A stretch of DNA of 64,000 bases from Paracoccus fistulariae (lineage in GTDB: Bacteria; Pseudomonadota; Alphaproteobacteria; Rhodobacterales; Rhodobacteraceae): positions 434,001 through 498,000 of the forward strand of contig NZ_CP067136.1 in assembly GCF_028553785.1 (NCBI RefSeq), given 5' to 3'. The notes below the pieces were generated by a model. The model was given only the letters and a program-made list of their open reading frames with translations, ran no database searches and was not told where the DNA came from. Positions 49,762 to 59,885 of the stretch are shown one piece after another (position 1 is the first letter of the stretch; each line of letters opens with the position of its first letter). The translations under genes and the position numbers were made by a program.

Positions 49762-50769
49762 ATGAGCTTGGATGAGAATCTGGTGCCCGAGGTCGAGCGG
49801 CTTGGCCAGCAGCTATCCGACGCGCGCGCCAGCATTGAGCGACGCTTTGTCGGGCAGCATGATGTTGTGGAACAGGTTCTGGCGGCGATTCTGTCGGGCG
49901 GTCACGCGCTGCTGGTGGGCCAGCCCGGTCTGGGCAAGACGATGCTGGTCGATACGCTGGCCACGGTGATGGGGCTGGACAGCCAGCGAATCCAGTTCAC
50001 GCCCGATCTGATGCCCGCCGATATCCTTGGATCAGAGGTGCTGGACGTGCTGCCCGATGGCAGCCGCGCCTTTCGCTTTATCGAGGGGCCGGTCTTTACC
50101 CAGCTTCTGATGGCGGATGAGATCAACCGGGCCTCGCCCCGCACGCAATCGGCGCTGCTGCAGGCGATGCAGGAACGCGAGGTGACCGTCAGCGGCAAGC
50201 ACCGTCCGCTGGGGCGCCCCTTTCACGTTCTGGCCACCCAGAACCCGATCGAGCAAGAGGGCACCTATCCCTTGCCCGAAGCGCAGCTTGACCGCTTTCT
50301 GATGCAGGTGGATGTCGATTACCCCGACCGCGACACCGAGCGCGACATCCTGCTGGCCACGACCGGCATTGAGGAGGCACAGGCCCATGCCGCCTTCACC
50401 GCCGATGCGCTGATCGCGGCACAGAAGCTGGTTCGCCGCATGCCGGTGGGCGAAACCGTGGTCGAGGCGATTCTGGATCTGGTCCGTGCCTTCCGCCCCG
50501 GCTCGGACGAGGCGGACAGATCCGTTGCCGATGCGCTGGTCTGGGGACCGGGGCCGCGCGCCGCGCAGGCGCTGATGCTGGTGACACGGGCGCGGGCCGT
50601 GCTGAACGGGCGGTTCGCGCCGGTGCTGGACGATGTGGCGGCCTTCGCGGCGCCGGTGCTGCGCCACCGCATGTCCCTGTCCTTCGCGGCGCTGGCGCGG
50701 GGCGAGACGGTGGATGGCGTGATCGCCCGCGTGCTGGATGCACGCCTGTTGCGCCAACAGGCGGCATGA
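49762..50769 (+). CDS. MoxR-family AAA+ ATPase
   Basis: A 335-residue protein; ATG 49762 follows AAAGGACA. Walker A is LVGQPGLGKTML, Walker B LLMADEINRASPRTQ, sensor region ATQNPIEQEGTYPLPEAQLDRF. MoxR ATPases act as chaperones in maturation of complexes together with DUF58/VWA proteins. It heads a tightly packed operon (DUF58, DUF4159, large membrane protein) with gaps or overlaps of a few bases. Confidence 0.93.
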   Translation: MSLDENLVPEVERLGQQLSDARASIERRFVGQHDVVEQVLAAILSGGHALLVGQPGLGKTMLVDTLATVMGLDSQRIQFTPDLMPADILGSEVLDVLPDGSRAFRFIEGPVFTQLLMADEINRASPRTQSALLQAMQEREVTVSGKHRPLGRPFHVLATQNPIEQEGTYPLPEAQLDRFLMQVDVDYPDRDTERDILLATTGIEEAQAHAAFTADALIAAQKLVRRMPVGETVVEAILDLVRAFRPGSDEADRSVADALVWGPGPRAAQALMLVTRARAVLNGRFAPVLDDVAAFAAPVLRHRMSLSFAALARGETVDGVIARVLDARLLRQQAA

Positions 50770-50776
50770 GGCAGCG

Positions 50777-51646
50777 TTGAGCCTGGGGCCTGCCGAACTT
50801 CGCGCCGAAGCGCAGGGCGTCAGCGCCCATCTGCCGGGGCTGATCCTGTCGGCGGAGCGCCTGTCGCACATGGTCGCGCCGGGCGCGCATGGCCTGCGCC
50901 GGGCCGGTCCGGGCGAGGATTTCTGGCAATATCGCCCTGCCGAACGGGGCGAGGCCGCGCGCAATATCGACTGGCGCCGCTCGGCCCGGTCGGATGGCGA
51001 ATTCGTCCGCGACCGCGAGGCGCAAAGCGCCCAGACGCTGAGCCTGTGGGTCTCGGGCGGGCAGGGCATGCGCTACAGCGGCGATCCCGAACGTGTCACC
51101 AAGGTGCAGCGCGCGCAGGTTCTGGCGCTGGCGCTTGGGATGATCGCGCTGCGCGGCGGGGAAAAGGTCGGCCTGCTGGGTCAGCCCGCCCGCGCCGGTC
51201 GGCGTCAGGTGGAACGGTTGGCGCAGGCGATCAGCGCCTCGGTCGCGGCGGAAACGGATGGCGACGCGCCCTTGCCGGATGTGCTGCGGCCCAATCAGCG
51301 GCTGGTGATCATCTCGGATTTCCTGACGGATCCCTCCTGGGTTCAGGCCTTGCTGGCGCGAGCGGGCAGCATCGGGTTGCGGGGCGTTCTGCTGCAGGTG
51401 CTGGACCCGGATGAGGAAGAGTTTCCCTTTTCCGGCGCCGTCGAATTCCGGTCGCTGTCTGGGACGATGCGCCATGACAGCCGCGATGCGGCGGGCCTGC
51501 GCGAGGCCTATCTGCTGCGACTGGCCGAACGGCGCGACTGGCTGCTGAAACATGCGCAGGGCGCGGGATGGCATTTCGGCCAGCACCGGACCGATCACTC
51601 GGCGGCGGTGGCGCTTGGCTGGCTGTATCAGGTTCTGGGGGGCTGA
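50777..51646 (+). CDS. DUF58 domain protein
   Basis: A 289-residue protein; TTG 50777 is chosen with GAGG just upstream, 7 bases after moxR. The DUF58 signature is PGEDFWQYRPAERGEAARNI followed by DWRRSARSD. The remainder is a degenerate VWA-like fold (RLVIISDFLTD). It works with MoxR in an uncharacterised maturation or stress (Bat-like) pathway. The stop overlaps the next ATG (TGATG). Confidence 0.9.
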   Translation: MSLGPAELRAEAQGVSAHLPGLILSAERLSHMVAPGAHGLRRAGPGEDFWQYRPAERGEAARNIDWRRSARSDGEFVRDREAQSAQTLSLWVSGGQGMRYSGDPERVTKVQRAQVLALALGMIALRGGEKVGLLGQPARAGRRQVERLAQAISASVAAETDGDAPLPDVLRPNQRLVIISDFLTDPSWVQALLARAGSIGLRGVLLQVLDPDEEEFPFSGAVEFRSLSGTMRHDSRDAAGLREAYLLRLAERRDWLLKHAQGAGWHFGQHRTDHSAAVALGWLYQVLGG

Positions 51647-54399
51647 TGCTGGTTCTTGGACCTCTTGGCTTTGCCGCGCCCTGGATCCTGTCGGCGCTGA
51701 TCGCGCTGCCGGTGCTGTGGGTGATCCTGCGCGCCATGCCGCCCGCCCCGCGTCGCGTCAGCTTTCCCGGCGTCGAATTGCTGCAGGGGCTGGCCGACCG
51801 GGTGCCGATTGCGCATCGCACGCCCTGGTGGCTGCTGCTGCTGCGGATGCTGGCGATTGCGGCGCTGATCCTGGCCTTTGCCGGGCCGCTGTGGCGTCCC
51901 GTGCTGCAGGTGCAGGGCAACGGGCCGCTGCTGGTGGTGATGGATGCGGGCTGGGCCGCCGCGCCCGACTGGGCCAGCCGCCAGGGCCGGGCCGAGCGTG
52001 CGCTGACACAGGCCGCCGCTGCTGGCCGCCCGGCCGCGCTGCTGATCGCCGATGGTCAGGGCAAGGGCGCGCTGGAATTCGCCCCCGCCGATACGCTTCT
52101 GGCGCGGCTGCGCGCGGCAGAGCCGGTCTCCTGGCGCTCGACCCTGCCGCCGGACCCGTCTACGGCCCTTGCCAATCTGCCCGAGGGGGAATTGCAAAGC
52201 CTGTGGCTCAGCGACGGTCTGGACCATCCGGGGCGATCCGAATGGCTTGCCGATCTGACGGCGCGCGGGCCGGTCACGGTGGTGCCGCCCCTGCAGGCGG
52301 CGCGGGCGCTGACGCTGCATGGCGGCGATACGCCCTCGCTGACGCTGACCAGCGCGGATGACACGGCGCCCGAGATCCTGGCCGTCGGCCCTGATCCGCA
52401 GGGGATCGAGCGTCCGCTGGCGCGGCTGACGCCCGGCGATGGCGTCACCCAGGGCGGCGTGACCTCGCGCCCGACCGCCATCGACCTGCCGCCGGAATTG
52501 CGCAACCGCATCACCCGCTTCCAGATCGCCGAGGAAGGTCATGCCGGCGCGGTGGTGCTGGCCGATGACCGGGTCAAGCGGCGCAAGGTCGGACTGGTCG
52601 GCGATCCTGACCGGCAGGCCGAGGGGCAGCAATTGCTGTCGCCGCTGCATTACCTGCGCCGCGCTTTGGCGCCCAGCACCGATCTGGTCGAGGGCAATCT
52701 GGGCGATGTGCTGCGCAGCGCGCCCGATGTCGTCATCGTTGTCGATCAGGTCAATCTGCCCCGCATCGGCGAACTGGCCGAATGGGTGGATGCGGGCGGC
52801 TTGCTGATCCGCTTTGCGGGGCCGCATATGGCCGCCGATGAAGACCTGCTGTCCGAACCGCTTTTGCCCGTCGCGCTGCGACAGGGCGGGCGCGACATCG
52901 GTGGCGCGCTGAGCTGGGGCGATCCGCGCGGTCTGGCGCCGTTCCCTGCCGATGGCGTCTTTGCCGGGCTGAACGTGCCGGGCGATGTCAGCATCCGCGC
53001 GCAGCTGATGGCCCAGCCCGCGCCGGAACTGGCGCCCCGGACCATTGCCGCGCTCAGCGACAAGACGCCGCTGGTCACGCGGGATCGTCTGGGCAAGGGG
53101 CAGGTGGTGCTGTTCCATGTCACCGCCAATGCCGAATGGTCGAACCTGCCCATTTCCGGCCTCTTCGTCGAGATGCTGAACCGGCTTGTCGCCACGGCCC
53201 GCGTGACCCCGGCCGAGGCGCAGGCAGATGATCGCGACCAGCCTTTCTGGACGGCCGAGACGATCCTTGACGGATTCGGCCGGGCGCAGGCGCCCGATGG
53301 GCTGGCCCCGGTCCGGGCCGAGGATATCGCCCAAAGCCCCGGACCGGGCCACCCGGCAGGGATCTATGCCGCCGGGGAACGCCGCCGCGCCCTGAATGCG
53401 GGGCTGGAATATCGGCTGGCCGACTGGTCCGGCGCACAGGTCGAACGGCCCGAAGCCGCTCAGGGGCGCGATGTAAAGGGGATCCTGCTGGCGCTGGCCG
53501 CGCTGCTCTTGGCGGCGGATGCGCTTGGCTCCAGCCTGCTGGCGGGGCAAAGGCGGCGCGGCGCGATTGCCTCGGCGCTGGTGCTGGCGATGCTTTGGCC
53601 CGCGCCGCGCGCCACCGCGCAGGATCTGAACGCCGAACTGATCCGCGCCGCCGATGAGGTCGCGCTGGCCTATGTCACCACCGGCGATGGCGAGGTCGAC
53701 GAAACCTCTCGTCAGGGGCTGGAAGGGCTGTCGGATATCCTGCGGCAACGCACCTCGGTCGAGCCGGGGGCGCCGGTGGCCATCGATCTGGACAATGACG
53801 ACCTGTCCGTGCTGACCTTTCTGTATTGGCCGGTCACCGACGACCAGCCTCTGCCATCGCCGCAGGCCTATCTGCGGCTGAACCACTATCTGCGCTCGGG
53901 CGGGATGATCCTGTTCGACACCCGCGACGGCGATCTGGCGGGTCTGGGCGCGCCGGACATGTCACAATCGCTGCGCGATCTGGCCGCGCCGCTGAACATT
54001 CCGGCCCTGTCACCCGTGCCGCCCGATCACGTCCTGACCCGCAGCTTCTATCTGCTGCAGGAATTTCCCGGCCGCTGGCTGGGCGGCCCGGTCTGGGTCG
54101 AGGCCCCGCCCGCAGGGGCCGCGGCGGCCGAGGGCGTTCCCTTCCGGCAACTGAACGATGGCGTCAGCCCCGTGGTCATCGGCGGCAACAGCTGGGCCGA
54201 GGCCTGGGCCGTGGATGATGACGGCAACCCGGTCTATCCCCTTGGCACCGGCTGGGAAGGCGAGCAGCAGCGCGAGATGGCCTATCGCTTTGGCGTCAAT
54301 CTGGTGATGTATGTGCTGACCGGGAATTACAAATCCGATCAGGTCCACGTTCCCGCGCTTCTGGACCGGCTGCGTCTGGAAGAGGAGGTCAGCCGATGA
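51646..54399 (+). CDS. BatA/DUF4159 domain membrane protein
   Basis: A 917-residue protein from ATG 51646. The N-terminus is a BatA-type double helix (LVLGPLGFAAPWILSALIAL, WWLLLLRMLAIAALILAFAG). A VWA/glutamine-amidotransferase-like middle follows, then a helix about 610-640, and a C-terminal DUF4159 domain (DDLSVLTFLYWPVTDDQPLP, LRSGGMILFDTRDGD). It is transmembrane with a large periplasmic or cytoplasmic part. It overlaps the next gene by 4 bases (ATGA). Confidence 0.88.
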   Translation: MLVLGPLGFAAPWILSALIALPVLWVILRAMPPAPRRVSFPGVELLQGLADRVPIAHRTPWWLLLLRMLAIAALILAFAGPLWRPVLQVQGNGPLLVVMDAGWAAAPDWASRQGRAERALTQAAAAGRPAALLIADGQGKGALEFAPADTLLARLRAAEPVSWRSTLPPDPSTALANLPEGELQSLWLSDGLDHPGRSEWLADLTARGPVTVVPPLQAARALTLHGGDTPSLTLTSADDTAPEILAVGPDPQGIERPLARLTPGDGVTQGGVTSRPTAIDLPPELRNRITRFQIAEEGHAGAVVLADDRVKRRKVGLVGDPDRQAEGQQLLSPLHYLRRALAPSTDLVEGNLGDVLRSAPDVVIVVDQVNLPRIGELAEWVDAGGLLIRFAGPHMAADEDLLSEPLLPVALRQGGRDIGGALSWGDPRGLAPFPADGVFAGLNVPGDVSIRAQLMAQPAPELAPRTIAALSDKTPLVTRDRLGKGQVVLFHVTANAEWSNLPISGLFVEMLNRLVATARVTPAEAQADDRDQPFWTAETILDGFGRAQAPDGLAPVRAEDIAQSPGPGHPAGIYAAGERRRALNAGLEYRLADWSGAQVERPEAAQGRDVKGILLALAALLLAADALGSSLLAGQRRRGAIASALVLAMLWPAPRATAQDLNAELIRAADEVALAYVTTGDGEVDETSRQGLEGLSDILRQRTSVEPGAPVAIDLDNDDLSVLTFLYWPVTDDQPLPSPQAYLRLNHYLRSGGMILFDTRDGDLAGLGAPDMSQSLRDLAAPLNIPALSPVPPDHVLTRSFYLLQEFPGRWLGGPVWVEAPPAGAAAAEGVPFRQLNDGVSPVVIGGNSWAEAWAVDDDGNPVYPLGTGWEGEQQREMAYRFGVNLVMYVLTGNYKSDQVHVPALLDRLRLEEEVSR

Positions 54400-56543
54400 C
54401 CCAGATCCGCTTTGATCCGGCGCTGCCCTGGGCGGCGATTGCGGTTCTGGCGGCGCTGGCGCTGCTGGTTGCGGTGTTCGCGCTGTGGCGCGGGCTGCGC
54501 GGCTGGGCCTGGCGCGGGCTGGCGGGGTTGGCCGCGGCGCTGGCGCTGGCGGGACCGGCGCTGGAACTGGGCAGCCGCGTGGCGCTGCGCGATATTGTGA
54601 TCCTGCTGGATGACCGCTCTGCCAGCCAAAGCCTGCCCGGACGGCGCGAACAGACCGATGAAGCCGTCGAAAACCTGACCCACCAGATCGAGGCCATGCC
54701 CGGGACAGAGCTGCGCCGGATCACCTTGGGCGATGACAGGGACGGCACGCTTCTGGCCACCGAACTGGGCCGCGCCATCGCCGCCGAACCCGACAGCCGG
54801 CTGGCGGGCATCATCGCCATCAGCGACGGGCAGATCCATGACGCGCCGATGCTGCCCAAGACCGCCCCGGCCCCGACCCATCTTTTGCTGACCGGCCGTC
54901 CGCAGGACTGGGACCGGCGGCTGGTGGTCGAAGAGGCCCCGGCATTCGGGCTGATCGACCAGCAGGTCAAGATCCGGCTGCGCGTCGTCGATGAGGGCGC
55001 CGTCCCCGAGGATCTGCGCGGCAGGCCGGTGAACCTGCGCCTCAGCCTTGACGGAGAGAATGAGCGGCAGGTCGCGGTTCCCATCGGGGTGCCGCTGGAA
55101 CTGCCGGTCACGCTGGACCATGCGGGGCAGAATATCGTGCAGATCGGCTTTGACGCGCCCGAAGGTGGCGAATTGACCGAGCGTAACAACTCTGCCGCGA
55201 TCAGCATCAATGGCGTGCGCGACCGGCTGCGGGTGCTGTTGATCTCGGGCGCGCCGCATGCGGGGGAACGGACATGGCGCAATCTGCTGAAATCGGATGC
55301 GGCGGTGGATCTGATCCATTTCACCATCCTGCGCCCGCCGGATAAGGGCGATGGCGTTCCGGTCAATGAACTGGCGCTGATCGCCTTTCCGACGCAGGAA
55401 CTGTTCATGCAGCGGATCGACGATTTCGATCTGATCATCCTTGACCGCTATCGCGTGCAGGGGATCCTGCCGCCCTCTTACTACCAGAACATCGTGCGCT
55501 ATGTGCAGCAGGGCGGCGCGGTTCTGGTGGCGGCGGGGCCGGAAATGTCGGGGGTGGAAAGCCTGAACCTGTCGCCTCTGGGATCGATCCTGCCCGCCCG
55601 CCCGACCGGGCGCGTGATCGAAGAGCCGTTCTTGCCGCAGCTGACCGAAGATGGCCGCCGCCACCCGGTCACGGCCGATCTGCCCGGCGCGCCGCCCGCA
55701 GACGGGACGGCAGATGGGGACACGACCGATCAATGGGGCCGCTGGCTGCGCATGTCCGAGGCGGTGCCTGCGGGCGATGCGCAGGTTGCGATGTCGGGGC
55801 CGGATGATGCGCCGCTGCTGATCCTTGACCGCGTGGGCGAGGGCAGGGTGGCGATGCTGACCTCGGATCAGGTCTGGCTGTGGGGGCGCGGATTCGAGGG
55901 CGGCGGCCCGCAGCTGGAATTGCTGCGCCGCATCGCGCATTGGTCGATGAAGGAACCCGAACTGGAAGAGGAATCGCTGCGCGCCGAACTGCTGGGCGAT
56001 CTGGATATCCGCATCACCCGCCGCAGCATGCAGGAACGCGCCGGTCCGCTGATCGTGACCCTGCCCGATGGCAGCGACAGCACCGTGACCCTGACCGAGG
56101 CCGCGCCGGGCCGCTTTACTGCCGACTGGACCGCGCCGGAACCGGGTCTGTACAGGCTGCGCGAAGGGCAGCAGCGCGCGGTGATTGCGGTGGGCCCTGC
56201 CGCGCCACGCGAATTCGAACGCACCCTTACGGATGAGACGCAGATTCTGCCGCTGGTTGAGGCAACCGGCGGCGCGGCGCTGCGGCTGTCCGACGGCATC
56301 CCCGATCTGCGCAGCGTGACCCCGGGCCGCGCCGCCACGGGCCGGGGCGTGGCGGGCGACTGGATCGGCATCACGCCGCGCGATGCGGGCACGGTCACCG
56401 GCCTGCAGCGCCGCCCGCTTCTGCCCGGCTGGGCCTGGCTTGTGCTGATCTCTGGCCTGATCCTGACCGGCTGGCTGGCCGAGGGTCGCCGGGGTGGCAA
56501 TCCCGCGCCCAAGGGGCAGCCGCAGGGAACCGGTCCCGTCTGA
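54396..56543 (+). CDS. Large membrane protein with VWA/glutamine-amidotransferase-like domain (Bat-like operon)
   Basis: A 715-residue protein. Two N-terminal helices (AAIAVLAALALLVAVFAL and LAGLAAALALAGPALELG) precede a VWA-like start (DIVILLDDRSAS). The middle has a class I GATase-like fold (RVLLISGAPHAGERTWRNLL, YVQQGGAVLVAAGPEMSG) without an obvious catalytic Cys. A C-terminal helix (AWLVLISGLILTGWLAEG) anchors the end. It is the last gene of the MoxR operon; precise role unknown. Confidence 0.83.
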   Translation: MTQIRFDPALPWAAIAVLAALALLVAVFALWRGLRGWAWRGLAGLAAALALAGPALELGSRVALRDIVILLDDRSASQSLPGRREQTDEAVENLTHQIEAMPGTELRRITLGDDRDGTLLATELGRAIAAEPDSRLAGIIAISDGQIHDAPMLPKTAPAPTHLLLTGRPQDWDRRLVVEEAPAFGLIDQQVKIRLRVVDEGAVPEDLRGRPVNLRLSLDGENERQVAVPIGVPLELPVTLDHAGQNIVQIGFDAPEGGELTERNNSAAISINGVRDRLRVLLISGAPHAGERTWRNLLKSDAAVDLIHFTILRPPDKGDGVPVNELALIAFPTQELFMQRIDDFDLIILDRYRVQGILPPSYYQNIVRYVQQGGAVLVAAGPEMSGVESLNLSPLGSILPARPTGRVIEEPFLPQLTEDGRRHPVTADLPGAPPADGTADGDTTDQWGRWLRMSEAVPAGDAQVAMSGPDDAPLLILDRVGEGRVAMLTSDQVWLWGRGFEGGGPQLELLRRIAHWSMKEPELEEESLRAELLGDLDIRITRRSMQERAGPLIVTLPDGSDSTVTLTEAAPGRFTADWTAPEPGLYRLREGQQRAVIAVGPAAPREFERTLTDETQILPLVEATGGAALRLSDGIPDLRSVTPGRAATGRGVAGDWIGITPRDAGTVTGLQRRPLLPGWAWLVLISGLILTGWLAEGRRGGNPAPKGQPQGTGPV

Positions 56544-56603
56544 TCCGCTTGCCAAGGCGGGATGTCGTTGCTAACCCAAAGTAAATCGTGTGAAGGACAG
56601 AGA

Positions 56604-57083
56604 ATGGCTGACGCAGAGCGCAACCCCGCACCCTATACAGAGACTGATCTGTCGCTGATCAAGCGGATCATCCCGCATCGCTATCCCTTCCTCTTCATCG
56701 ACAAGGTGCGCGACATCGTTCCCTTCGAAGGCGGGGTCGGCATCAAGAATGTCACCAATAACGAGCCGCATTTTCAGGGCCATTTCCCCGATCAGCCGAT
56801 CATGCCGGGCGTCACCATCGTCGAGGCGATGGCCCAGACCTCGGCCATCGTGGTGGGCATCAGCATGAACATCATCGACCAGCCCATGCTGACCTATTTC
56901 ATGGGGATCGATAAGTGCAAGTTTCGCCGCATGGTGGTGCCGGGCGATGTGCTGGAACTGCATTGCAAGGCGCTGCGCGGTGGCGGCAAGATCTGGAAAT
57001 TCGAAGGCAAGGCCATTGTGGATGGCGAAATCTGCGCGACAGCCGAATTCACCGCAATGATGGCACGCGCAGAAGATGGCTGA
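56604..57083 (+). CDS. fabZ: 3-hydroxyacyl-ACP dehydratase FabZ
   Basis: A 159-residue hot-dog enzyme. The active site is His60 in [16 protein letters not shown] and Glu74 in IVEAMAQ. The N-terminal [13 protein letters not shown] is standard. ATG 56604 follows GAAGGACAG. It dehydrates beta-hydroxyacyl-ACP and supplies lipid A as well as fatty acid synthesis. It overlaps lpxA by 8 bases. Confidence 0.95.
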   Translation: MADAERNPAPYTETDLSLIKRIIPHRYPFLFIDKVRDIVPFEGGVGIKNVTNNEPHFQGHFPDQPIMPGVTIVEAMAQTSAIVVGISMNIIDQPMLTYFMGIDKCKFRRMVVPGDVLELHCKALRGGGKIWKFEGKAIVDGEICATAEFTAMMARAEDG

Positions 57084-57864
57084 GGCACGCATCCATCCCT
57101 CGGCCGTGATCGAGGAAGGGGCGCGGATCGGCGACGATGTCGAGATCGGCCCCTTTTGCGTCATTGGACCGCAGGTCACGCTGGCCGACCGGGTGGTGCT
57201 GAAATCCCATGTCGTCGTCACCGGCGAAACCACGATCGGCGAAGAGACGGTGATCTTTCCCTTCGCCTCGATCGGAGAGGTGCCGCAGGATCTGAAATTC
57301 CGTGGCGAGCGGGCCCGGCTGGAGGTCGGCGCACGCAACCGCATCCGCGAATATGTGACCATGAACCCGGGCACCGAGGGTGGCGGCGGGATCACCCGCG
57401 TCGGCGATGACGGGCTGTTCATGGCGGGCAGCCATGTCGCCCATGACTGCCAGATCGGGGACCGGGTCATTCTGGTCAACAATGCCTCGGTCGCGGGTCA
57501 TTGCCATCTGGAAGATGACGTGATCATCGGCGGGCTGTCCGGCGTGCATCAATGGGTGCGCATCGGGCGCGGCGCGATGATCGGCGCGGTGACCATGGTG
57601 ACGGCCGATGTCATCCCCTACGGGCTGGTCCAGGGGCCGCGCGGCCGTCTGGACGGGCTGAACCTTGTCGGCTTGAAGCGTCGCGGCGCGACCCGCGCCG
57701 ATATCATAGCCCTGCGCGAGATGCTGGGCGACCTGTCCCGCACCTCGTTCCGCGAAGGTGCCCGGCTGCGGGCGCAAGAGGAAGGGACAAGCCCGATGGT
57801 GCGCGATGTGCTGGAGTTCATCCTTGGCCCCTCAGACCGCTCTTTCCTGACGATGAAGACATGA
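57076..57864 (+). CDS. lpxA: UDP-N-acetylglucosamine acyltransferase LpxA
   Basis: A 262-residue left-handed beta-helix enzyme. Hexapeptide repeats start at [20 protein letters not shown]; the catalytic His lies in [13 protein letters not shown]. The C-terminal helical part ([20 protein letters not shown]) is typical. First step of lipid A synthesis. The start is inside fabZ and the stop overlaps lpxI (ATGA). Confidence 0.95.
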   Translation: MAEARIHPSAVIEEGARIGDDVEIGPFCVIGPQVTLADRVVLKSHVVVTGETTIGEETVIFPFASIGEVPQDLKFRGERARLEVGARNRIREYVTMNPGTEGGGGITRVGDDGLFMAGSHVAHDCQIGDRVILVNNASVAGHCHLEDDVIIGGLSGVHQWVRIGRGAMIGAVTMVTADVIPYGLVQGPRGRLDGLNLVGLKRRGATRADIIALREMLGDLSRTSFREGARLRAQEEGTSPMVRDVLEFILGPSDRSFLTMKT

Positions 57865-58658
57865 CCAGAACCGCTGTCATTGCCGGGCAGGGCGGGCTGT
57901 CCGCCGCTGTCGTCCAGAACCTCGACAATCCGCTGGTCTATGCGCTGGAGGGCTATGCGCCCGATTTCCCGGCCGAGCCCTTTCGCATCGAACGGCTGGT
58001 GCCCTTTCTGGACGGGCTGATCGAGGCCGATGTCAGCCGCGTGGTCTTTGCAGGCGCCATCCGCCGCCCGCGCCTTGACCCCGAACTGTTCGATCCGCGC
58101 ACGGCGCAGCTGGTGCCGCGCATCCTGATGGCGATGCAATCGGGCGACGATGCCGCGCTGCGCGCCGTGCTGGACCTGTTCGAGGAATTCGGCCTGTCGA
58201 TCCTTGGCATCGCCGAAGCCGCGCCGGATCTGGTGCCGGCTGCAGGGCTGCTGGTCGGTGAGCCCAGCGATGCCGACCGCCGCGACGCCGACCGCGCGGC
58301 CGAGCTTTTGGCCGCGACCGGGGCGCTGGATATCGGGCAGGGCGCGGTCGTGGCGCAGGGCCTGTGCATGGCGATGGAAACCCTGCCGGGGACCGAGGCG
58401 ATGCTGGACTTCGCCGCCCGCCATGCCGGATTGCGCCCCCGTGCCGATGGCGCGAAAGGCGTGCTGTTCAAGGCGCCGAAACCGGGTCAGGACCGCCGCA
58501 TCGACCTGCCCACCATTGGACCGGACACGGTCGCGCAGGCCGGAAAAGCCGGTCTTGCAGGGATCGCATGGCCCTCGGGAAGCGTTATCCTGTTAGAGCG
58601 TGACGAGTGTATCCGGCGTGCCCAGGATGCCGGGCTGTTCCTTTGGTCGCGAGGCTAG
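57861..58658 (+). CDS. lpxI: UDP-2,3-diacylglucosamine hydrolase LpxI (DUF1009)
   Basis: A 265-residue protein. N-terminal TAVIAGQGGLSAAVVQNL; the C-terminal DUF1009 domain has QGAVVAQGLCMAMETLPGTEAML, GVLFKAPKPGQDRRIDLPTIGPDTV and LAGIAWPSGSVILLE. LpxI replaces LpxH in Alphaproteobacteria, hydrolysing UDP-diacylglucosamine to lipid X. It sits between lpxA and lpxB as expected. Confidence 0.93.
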   Translation: MTRTAVIAGQGGLSAAVVQNLDNPLVYALEGYAPDFPAEPFRIERLVPFLDGLIEADVSRVVFAGAIRRPRLDPELFDPRTAQLVPRILMAMQSGDDAALRAVLDLFEEFGLSILGIAEAAPDLVPAAGLLVGEPSDADRRDADRAAELLAATGALDIGQGAVVAQGLCMAMETLPGTEAMLDFAARHAGLRPRADGAKGVLFKAPKPGQDRRIDLPTIGPDTVAQAGKAGLAGIAWPSGSVILLERDECIRRAQDAGLFLWSRG

Positions 58659-58724
58659 GCGATCGGTTGCACGCGGACCTGTATCGGTGCCGTGTCGTAG
58701 ACAGTTAGAACAGGTTGGAAACGC

Positions 58725-59885
58725 ATGAAATTCTTTCTCATTGCGGGGGAAGCTTCCGGCGATCAACTTGGCGCGGCGCTGATGGCCGGGTTGAAGGAAC
58801 TGCTGCCAGAGGTGCAGTTCACCGGCATTGGCGGGCCGCTGATGCAGGCCGAGGGGCTGGAGAGCCTGTTTCCCATGGATGAGCTCAGCCTGATGGGGAT
58901 CTGGGAGGTTCTGCCCAAATATCGCCATCTGAAGCAGCGCATCGCCGAAACCGCTTCCCAGATCGTGGCCCAGTCCCCCGATGCGCTGATCACCATCGAC
59001 AGCCCGGATTTCTGCCTGCGCGTCGCCCGCGGCGCGCGCGAGGCACGGCCCGATCTGCGCACCATCCACTATGTCGCGCCCTCGGTCTGGGCCTGGCGCC
59101 CGGGGCGCGCCGACAAGATGGCGCAGGTGATCGATCACGTGCTGGCCATCCTGCCCTTCGAGCCACCTTTGATGCGGGCCGCCGGGATGACCTGCGATTT
59201 CGTCGGCCATCCGATTGCCGCCGCGCCGGTGGCAGGCCCCGAAGAGGCTGCCGCCTTTCGCCAGCGCCACGGCATTGCCAGCGACGCGCCGCTGGTCCTG
59301 TGCCTGCCCGGTTCGCGCAAATCCGAGGTCGGTCGCCTTGGCGCCCGGTTCGATGAGGCGCTGATGCGGCTGCGCGACCGCATCCCCGAAATGCGGGTGA
59401 TCCTGCCCACGGTGCCCGGCGTCTCTCATATGATCCATGACATGACGCGGCGCTGGCCGACCGAGCCCATCGTGATCGAGGATCGTGGCGAAAAGCGGGC
59501 CGGTTTTGCGGCTGCCGATCTGGCGCTTGCGGCCTCGGGGACGGTCAGTCTTGAACTGGCGGCCAATCGCGTTCCGATGGTGATCGGCTATGACATGGCG
59601 GTGCTGAGCCGCTGGATCATCGGCATGATGATCCGCACCGACACCGTCACGCTGGTCAATCTGGTCAGCGAGACGCGCGCGGTGCCCGAATATCTGGGCC
59701 GCGATTGTCAGCCCGGCCCGCTGGCCGAAGCCTTGCAGAAGGTGCTTGAGGATAGCGAGGCGCGCCGGGCGCAATATGCCGCCATGGATCTGACCATGGA
59801 ACGGCTGGGCAAGGGGGGTGAGGCGCCGGGCCTTCGCGCGGCGCGCTCGGTCCTGCAGGCGATCAGAGAACCGCGGTCACGATGA
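58725..59885 (+). CDS. lpxB: Lipid-A-disaccharide synthase LpxB
   Basis: A 386-residue GT-B glycosyltransferase. Signatures: FFLIAGEASGDQLGAALMAGL, IDSPDFCLRVAR, HYVAPSVWAWRPGRADKM, and LPGSRKSEVGRL before the donor site LAASGTVSLELA. It joins lipid X and UDP-diacylglucosamine. Its 3' end overlaps the converging ridA gene by 23 bases. Confidence 0.95.
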   Translation: MKFFLIAGEASGDQLGAALMAGLKELLPEVQFTGIGGPLMQAEGLESLFPMDELSLMGIWEVLPKYRHLKQRIAETASQIVAQSPDALITIDSPDFCLRVARGAREARPDLRTIHYVAPSVWAWRPGRADKMAQVIDHVLAILPFEPPLMRAAGMTCDFVGHPIAAAPVAGPEEAAAFRQRHGIASDAPLVLCLPGSRKSEVGRLGARFDEALMRLRDRIPEMRVILPTVPGVSHMIHDMTRRWPTEPIVIEDRGEKRAGFAAADLALAASGTVSLELAANRVPMVIGYDMAVLSRWIIGMMIRTDTVTLVNLVSETRAVPEYLGRDCQPGPLAEALQKVLEDSEARRAQYAAMDLTMERLGKGGEAPGLRAARSVLQAIREPRSR

